Source of the DNA: Brachionus koreanus
Taxonomy: Eukaryota; Rotifera; Eurotatoria; Ploima; Brachionidae
Direction of reading: 5' to 3'
Assembly: GCA_016987375.1 (NCBI GenBank)
Contig: PJRA01000011.1
Location: 364,618 to 377,260, forward strand
DNA length: 12,643 nt
Positions within the stretch are counted from its first letter, which is position 1, and every line of letters starts with the position of its first letter. The notes beneath the pieces are model-generated. The model was not told the origin of the DNA. It made no database searches and was given only the letters and a program-made list of their open reading frames with translations. Shown here piece by piece: positions 8,195 through 12,643 of this stretch. Position numbers and translations under genes: made by a program.

Positions 8195-9208
8195 TTAGAT
8201 TGATGTTGTGTCCGGGCTTGTAGCCACCATTCCAGCCCCGTGTTTGTTTCTGTCCTTTGATATTTTCTGATGAGTGCTCATTGTGGTTTTTCGTTCTCTG
8301 GGGCTTCGGCATACACGTGCGAAGTGGCCTGTTTTTTCGCAGTTGAACAGTTCATTCTGGTCTGTGGTCCGCTCCCACACCACGCGCACCCTACTGATTG
8401 CTTTGCTGCCGCTTCTTGACTGCGAAAAGTTGTATAGGTTATCGTCCGGCGGTCGGCTACTTTTTTTTGTGTGTGTGTGCTACTGGGATCTGCTTCAGAT
8501 ATTCGAGTTTATGCTCGTTTTTAAGCCCACATTCGATGGCGTCTTCAATCATTTTTCTATCGTCGATGCACATTATTTCCTCTACTCTTTCGATCCCACA
8601 CTCGAACACGAAGGCTCGCAGGAGCTCTTTGTCCAGCTGGTCGCCGAATCGCATGGCTTTGCTAGCTTGCGAAGTCGCACCACATAGTCGTTAACTGTTT
8701 CGCCCTCGTTTCTTCTCGCACGACAAAAGATGCTCACATATGCGAATTTCGATCGCCTGGATGCGTAGTGATCACTCATGAAATTGATCACCTCTATCAG
8801 TTTGTCGGAATTGTCTGCCTTCTTCTTGCTATTGTAAATTTCCCTGGCGTCATCTCCTATCTTCAGCAGGAATAGTAGCTTTAGTGTCTTTGTTCTCTGG
8901 GAATCGGTTTCTGCGTCTGTGTTTTCTTTGGTATTCAACTCTCTGCTGGCAAGGTATAGGTACCACAGCTCCAGCTATTTTGACCATCTGCTGGCCGTTG
9001 CCGCTTGTTTCCTGCCCGGCTCAAACGTAGGCAGGTCATGGTTGTAGGTTGTCGCTAACATTTAGTTTTCTTGGTACTCTGATCTTTGGTTTGGGTTTGT
9101 TTGGACAATTTGAGTGGGTTTGAACTCGCTAGATTTCTGGCTTTTGTTTTGGGTTGTTGATGTTTGGTCGAGTGCTGAGTCGTTTTGTTTGTTCAACCGG
9201 TCTTTCAT
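8195..9208 (-). pseudogene. Ty3/gypsy-type retrotransposon gag, multiply disrupted
   Basis: Gag forms the virus-like particle of LTR retrotransposons and packages the RNA. Reading leftward, an ATG at 9208 opens a Gln/Asn/Ser-rich leader of 48 codons that ends in TAA (9064-9062), followed at once by ATG in the same frame. Next come LPTFEPGRKQA and ASRWSK, an in-frame TAG (8977-8975), LELWYLYLASREL, then LKLLFLLKIGDDAREIY, VNDYVVRLRKLAK and, after a frameshift near 8650, FGDQLDKELLRAFVFECG. These are typical of the gypsy capsid fold. A second frameshift lies in a run of eight A (8468-8461). A nucleocapsid zone follows: CAWCGSGPQTRMNC (8388-8347) has CX2CX4HX4C spacing with Gln for His, and CEKTGHFARVC (8341-8309) in an overlapping frame lacks its first Cys. 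No protease, reverse transcriptase, integrase or LTRs are seen. The block is about half G+C (30/60 at 8641-8700), unlike its surroundings. Confidence 0.8.
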
Positions 9209-9216
9209 ACAATTGG

Positions 9217-9436
9217 ATTTTTTTTTCTTATTTTATTCCTCGTCGACAGATATTCTGTCCCTTGAGGATGGGTAATTAAGTAAGAGGTTGATCGTTTCTG
9301 GTAACAATTTTTTATTCTCTAAAATAGTATGTGAAATCGGCCGATCTAATTGATGTTCTGGTAGCATAGTAGCAAAACTATCTGAATGCTGATATACGCA
9401 GTCGGAACGCGACACAATACATACTAATGACTTTTT
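9217..9436 (-). pseudogene. Unrecognised ORF 3' end with polyadenylation signal and A-run
   Basis: The minus strand is open from 9436 to the TAA at 9235-9233 and encodes CVYQHSDSFATMLPEHQ, KLLPETINLLLNYPSS and ends RISVDEE. The stop overlaps a polyadenylation signal (GAGGAATAAAAT), and a run of nine A follows at 9225-9217, after which the gag block begins at once. This has the look of the 3' end of a retroposed transcript joined to other DNA. The middle is the 71-nt repeat, whose other copy keeps the same peptide with only conservative changes. I do not recognise the protein. No ATG lies at the beginning, so it is a 5'-truncated fragment. Confidence 0.4.
9284..9354 (+). repeat. 71-nt direct repeat, copy B
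   Basis: It matches copy A at 6227-6297 with two substitutions (C/T in the TTTT(C/T)TATTC segment and G/C in CGAT(G/C)TAATT). Here it is embedded in a longer minus-strand reading frame, which suggests copy B is in its original context and copy A is a fragment. Confidence 0.93.
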
Positions 9437-9555
9437 TTATCAAGTAGTTCAATTATTAGTTCCCATTCCATCATGGCATGCTTTGCTTGTTTTGAAAGCA
9501 TTATCCCTACGCCGTTTAGTCTTGTGTTTTAAGATCCAGATTAAAGTAACGTCCA
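9424..9555 (-). pseudogene. Non-LTR retrotransposon APE-type endonuclease fragment
   Basis: The minus strand encodes WTLL, a stop, SGS, a stop, then NTRLNGVGIMLSKQAKHAMM and EWELIIELLDKKSH before TAG. The GVGI-M-LSK-x-A segment followed by an E-W is characteristic of the APE-like endonuclease domain of RTE/R1/CR1-type LINEs, which nicks the target DNA. Two in-frame stops and loss of everything before and after show it is dead. It overlaps the upstream end of the frame at 9217-9436, but that frame does not continue the endonuclease domain, so the junction near 9424 is probably a breakpoint or frameshift. Confidence 0.7.
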
Positions 9556-9828
9556 TGTATTATTGTTTATTTGGTTTTAAACCATAATTATATTCATGAC
9601 CATTGAGGGTTGAGCGCAATTGATGTTTATTTGGTCCTGATTCTAGTTACATTTGGACATGGTTCTACATTCCAGTTTGCAATACTATTACAACAAAAAT
9701 TTATATCCTTAAAAAATTTCATAACTAAATACAAAGTTAAAAAATGTAAAAAAATCAAAATTACCATGCTGACTTAAGAAAATGCCTTAAAATTGAGATA
9801 ATTTTTGGATACTTTTGATTTTTTCACC
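9556..9828. other. Debris without a readable gene
   Basis: The minus strand at 9556-9580 can still be read as a short continuation of the endonuclease frame. Beyond that no frame is convincing. GTTTATTTGGT occurs twice (about 9567 and 9625), a minor local repeat. From about 9700 composition returns to the AT-rich background. Confidence 0.4.
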
Positions 9829-10155
9829 CTCAAATACACCCTTAAATATCTTGTAAATTCAGAAAGAGAATTGAAAGATTTATAATTCAGAGCCTTTAAC
9901 ACAAGACCAGTCACTCAAAATCACAAACTTTTTGACCCAAAATTTATTTTTATACTTCAGTAATGCAAAAAACAAAACATATTTTTAACATGACAATGAA
10001 GTCATTTTAGAAAAATTTTTAGGCTGTGGCTAGACACCTAAAAAAATACATTTTTTGAATCAAATTCCATGTGATTTTAAGTAACTGATTTTGTTATTAA
10101 AGCTCTTATTTTATAATTCTTTGAACTCTCTTTCTGAATTTACAAAGTATTTGAG
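9829..10155. repeat. Foldback element: inverted repeats with arms of about 85-96 nt
   Basis: The left arm 9829-9924 and right arm 10071-10155 are imperfect reverse complements. The longest exact block is TTGTAAATTCAGAAAGAGA (9851-9869) against 10127-10145; CTCAAATAC at 9829-9837 pairs with GTATTTGAG at 10147-10155, and AAAATCAC at 9917-9924 pairs with GTGATTTT at 10071-10078. The left arm has about 12 extra bases after its first block. The 146-nt spacer has no coding frame. This is the structure of a foldback MITE or a decayed DNA transposon with long terminal inverted repeats. I could not identify a target-site duplication. Confidence 0.75.
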
Positions 10156-10767
10156 TGTGTGTCGGGATAAATCAGTAAAAATCAATAAAAAGTGTATAAT
10201 GGTGTATAACAGTAAACCGAAAATATAATGTTTTAAAGTAAAATTTTTTTTTAAAAAATCAAACTTTAAAATTACTTAAATTATTAATCAAAAATATTCT
10301 TTATATCTGAATTTAAAAAATATTTATTTAAAAAACTAAGAACATTACTTGAACATAAAATATACTAGAAATAGTCATGAAATTTTGTTTTTTTTTTTTA
10401 AATTCTAATATTATCTAATAAAAACGGGAAAAATCTAATCTCTAAAGCATATATCACTATGCTCATTTTTATTAAGCTATTTAATAGGGAGCGATCTAAA
10501 ATGTCGTGTTCAAGGGAATTAAGTCACTGGATTAAAGGGTTTGATGAAATAAAGAAATTAAGCTTTGTTTTTACCAGAATAGGGAATTTTTCTTTTTTTA
10601 ACTGATGGTTAAGTATGATATACTTTGAACAAAAATGTGTATTAATCTCTAATCTCTAATTTCATTATTATAATATTCAAAAAAACTTTTTAGTTTGATT
10701 TCTGATTGTTCTTAAGACCTTAAAAACTAAAATCAATCGATTCATATCTAATATTAAAATTCCTTTT
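10156..10767. other. AT-rich stretch without a supported gene
   Basis: Mostly A/T. One short plus-strand ORF at 10501-10605 (34 codons, MSCSRELSHWIKGFDEIKKL) has a faint likeness to the N-terminal helix-turn-helix of Tc1/mariner transposases but is too short to call. A small TAATCTC tandem motif lies at about 10641-10657. Confidence 0.45.
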
Positions 10768-10998
10768 TTAACACTAGAAAGCCCGGCTGATTTCTCATTA
10801 AAATTTCAAATAAAGTTACCAAGATAAATTAAATATTTTCTTTGAAAATTTATTTATTTTCTATAAAATTACAATCAAGATTTTTAGATAATAAAAACCG
10901 TTTTTTTAAATTTTATTTATATATTTATATGTGGTAAAAATCAAATTTCAATCTTGCAAAAAGGGGTCTAAAAAACCCCTTGGGCGTTCTAGTGTTAA
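10768..10998. mobile_element. piggyBac-type MITE, 223 bp, with TTAA target-site duplications
   Basis: TTAA (10768-10771) is followed by CACTAGAAAGCCC. At the other end GGGCGTTCTAGTG is followed by TTAA (10995-10998). The 13-nt terminal inverted repeats match at 12 positions. A stem of AAGGGG (10961-10966) and CCCCTT lies just inside the right end only, an asymmetric subterminal hairpin. No coding capacity. TTAA duplication and a short tip rich in CACTAG/CCC are those of piggyBac elements moved in trans by a transposase from elsewhere in the genome. Its tips differ from those of the element at 6319-7541 (CCCTTATCCGT), so a different family must have mobilised it. Confidence 0.88.
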
Positions 10999-11245
10999 GA
11001 TTTTAAAACAAGCTTTTGATCAAAATTCAGATTAAATCTAATATTGAAAGCTATTTTTTATTTTTTTTTGTTTTATAAAAAAAATTTTTTAAATAATATT
11101 TCAGTTATACTTGAAACCATGGTTTTACATTTTTTAAACGCGCTTAATAATAAGTGAAAAATTATTATAAATAGTATTTTTAATTGAAAATTTGATTGCA
11201 TTTAAATAGCAATTGGTTATTTTTTTAATTCCGTTGATCGATTTT
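10999..11245. other. AT-rich 3' flank of the FkbM-like gene
   Basis: This lies downstream of the minus-strand methyltransferase-like gene and should hold its 3' UTR. No canonical AATAAA is seen on the minus strand, so a variant signal must be used. No other feature is visible. Confidence 0.4.
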
Positions 11246-12184
11246 TTAATCTTTTTTACTAAAAAACAAGTCTACAAATCCAATTGACGCTAATTTAAAT
11301 CCAAACCTTGCCAGATAGCTAGAGAATAGCTCTATTTTATCACGACTCATTTCCGATTCGATTGACAACGATTTTATATCAAGCTTTGAAAAATCAATAC
11401 TTTGGATAAATTCATATTCGCCACCTTCTAAATCGAGAGAAAAATAGTCGATCACAGTTTTGTTTATTGCTTTCATTATTGTATGAAGCGAAAAACATGG
11501 AACATATAAATAGTCGTTGCCTATCGAAGCAGATAATCCTTTTGACATATACAAAGTTCTTGCGGACAAGGCATCCATTTCTTTAAATTTTGCAACTATC
11601 GGGAACTTTTTAGCTAAGCACGCATTAATGGAATATGCATTTCGTTTTTTGGTTAATAAATGGTGATAATGCTGAGGTATAGGTTCTATAAGTAAACCTG
11701 TCCAATTTCGTTCTAATTCAAAAAATAGAGAATTTGACATTTTTTTACCGTCGTATGCACCAGCTTCGACAAAAAAACCATTTCTCTTAGACTTTAATAG
11801 CTTATCTATAATTTCTGATTGCCTGTACTCGCTATAATCAAGTTTTGAATAGGATTTTGTCCTCGAATTTCTTATTATACTTGTCGGCTTATTAATCAAG
11901 GGCTTAACAAAATCAATAAGCTCCTTATCGCTTTCATCTCGCTCTTGAATCATATATTTTGCTGTTTTAATTAGAATTTCCGGTTTAATAAGCTTTTGAT
12001 ATTTGGAAATATTAAAAACATCTTTCCACAACTCGAAAAAGAAGTGCTCTTTGTTGTTTGAGCAAGCAGATAAACTACCCTTTTCCAGAAAATTCAATCT
12101 TAAAGGGCTTTCGATTTTTAAAAATAAAATCAATGTTAAAATAACAAGATAAATAAATGAAATAAAAAATAATTTATTTGACAT
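11246..12184 (-). CDS. FkbM/Star-type methyltransferase-like protein, membrane-anchored
   Basis: A complete 312-residue intronless ORF. Residues 5-23 (FFISFIYLVILTLILFL) form a single N-terminal hydrophobic segment, probably a signal anchor giving a type II protein of the ER/Golgi. The domain of the FkbM/Methyltransf_21 family starts near residue 115: GFFVEAGAYDGKKMSNS (136-152) is the SAM-binding motif I region, ELERNWTGLLIEP (156-168) holds the acidic motif II end, and FSLDLEGGEYEF (248-259) is the late conserved Asp/Glu motif. In animals this layout resembles Drosophila Star and related proteins, where enzyme activity is unproven. Substrate and role cannot be told from sequence. Length is normal for an anchored single-domain member. 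The ATG at 12184 is the first in frame and immediately precedes the anchor, so the start is safe. No neighbour suggests a pathway. Confidence 0.85.
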   Translation of the reverse strand: MSNKLFFISFIYLVILTLILFLKIESPLRLNFLEKGSLSACSNNKEHFFFELWKDVFNISKYQKLIKPEILIKTAKYMIQERDESDKELIDFVKPLINKPTSIIRNSRTKSYSKLDYSEYRQSEIIDKLLKSKRNGFFVEAGAYDGKKMSNSLFFELERNWTGLLIEPIPQHYHHLLTKKRNAYSINACLAKKFPIVAKFKEMDALSARTLYMSKGLSASIGNDYLYVPCFSLHTIMKAINKTVIDYFSLDLEGGEYEFIQSIDFSKLDIKSLSIESEMSRDKIELFSSYLARFGFKLASIGFVDLFFSKKD

Positions 12185-12643
12185 TTTAGAAATTCAAAAA
12201 TGTATTTTTGAGTTTTTCACTAATAAAACTATAGAAACTATTTTTCTGTATTTCAATTTCAATGACAAAATTTAATAAGCCAAAAAGTTTTTATGCATGA
12301 ATAAAGGTAATTGTTTAAAATGATATTTCATATGTTCAAATACAATTATTAATTTTAATTATGAATTTTTTTTTGTTCTCACAAAATAATTTTAATAAAA
12401 TCTTCAACTTTTTTAAAGAATATTTTTCTACTTATTGTAAGAGTTTTGAAAATAATAATTTAAAAGTTTGCGAATATTTGGACTTAAAATAAATCTACAA
12501 TTTTGAAGTTTTTTAAAATAATCATATTGTTAAAAAAGATATTTCTAAAGTATTACATTAAATTTTAGCAAAATGAAAATAATTTTACATTTTTACATTT
12601 TCATTTTTTTTGATTTTTTGTGCAATATTTAAAAAATTTTTTA
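12185..12643. other. AT-rich upstream region of the FkbM-like gene
   Basis: 5' flank of the minus-strand gene and right edge of the window. No coding frame, RNA gene or repeat can be supported. Confidence 0.45.

Noticed and set aside
8274..8694. Plus-strand open frames of about 100-137 codons in the G+C-rich block
   Set aside because: They are antisense to the gag remnant, whose capsid and zinc-knuckle motifs are on the minus strand; their translations are Ser/Leu/Phe-rich without any family likeness.
6227..9354. The 71-nt repeats as LTRs of one retrotransposon
   Set aside because: Too short, no TG..CA ends, no primer-binding site or polypurine tract beside them, and the interval holds several unrelated elements on both strands.
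10501..10605. Short ORF resembling a Tc1/mariner helix-turn-helix
   Set aside because: Only 34 codons, a vague likeness over about 20 residues, and no catalytic domain or terminal repeats nearby.
1..12643. CRISPR array, bacterial operon signals, rRNA genes
   Set aside because: No regularly spaced repeats, no ribosome-binding-site/operon layout and no rRNA-like sequence; introns and AATAAA signals show a eukaryotic genome.

Overview
The window is nuclear DNA of an AT-rich eukaryote, most likely an invertebrate animal. The signs are a spliced symplekin gene with a 57-nt GT..AG intron, AATAAA polyadenylation signals, remnants of animal-type non-LTR retrotransposons and piggyBac-type elements, and intergenic DNA that is extremely AT-rich (4 G/C in 60 bases at 3541-3600). 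A rotifer such as Brachionus would fit, but this is a guess from style and composition.

Layout. At 538-2265 (minus) lies the N-terminal half of symplekin, a scaffold of mRNA 3'-end processing. At 2266-4426 there is AT-rich DNA with one short G+C-richer island (3014-3251) that may hold an exon or a decayed gene. At 4435-4908 (plus) is a small Lys/Glu-rich orphan gene with a TATA-like box, a splice acceptor in front and a polyadenylation signal behind. At 11246-12184 (minus) is an intronless gene for a membrane-anchored FkbM/Star-type methyltransferase-like protein.

Between them, about 5.6-11.0 kb, is a graveyard of mobile DNA. It holds: (i) the C-terminal end of a non-LTR retrotransposon reverse transcriptase (plus, 5621-6226); (ii) two 71-nt direct repeats, 69/71 identical, at 6227-6297 and 9284-9354, bracketing 3 kb of mixed debris; (iii) a decayed piggyBac-like element flanked by TTAA (6319-7541), with N- and C-terminal transposase remnants on the minus strand and an unrelated, unrecognised ORF on the plus strand; (iv) an unidentified minus-strand ORF fragment (7559-8187), possibly from an endogenised virus; (v) a broken gag gene of a Ty3/gypsy-type retrotransposon in a strikingly G+C-rich block (8195-9208); (vi) a minus-strand ORF tail with a polyadenylation signal and an A-run (9217-9436); (vii) an endonuclease fragment of a second non-LTR retrotransposon (minus, 9424-9555); (viii) a foldback element (9829-10155); and (ix) a well-preserved 223-bp piggyBac-type MITE with TTAA target duplications (10768-10998).

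The host genes show no operon-like or pathway relation. The most unusual items are the two-ended piggyBac-like element with a passenger ORF, the 71-nt repeats around the debris, and the apparent loss of the C-terminal half of symplekin within the window.
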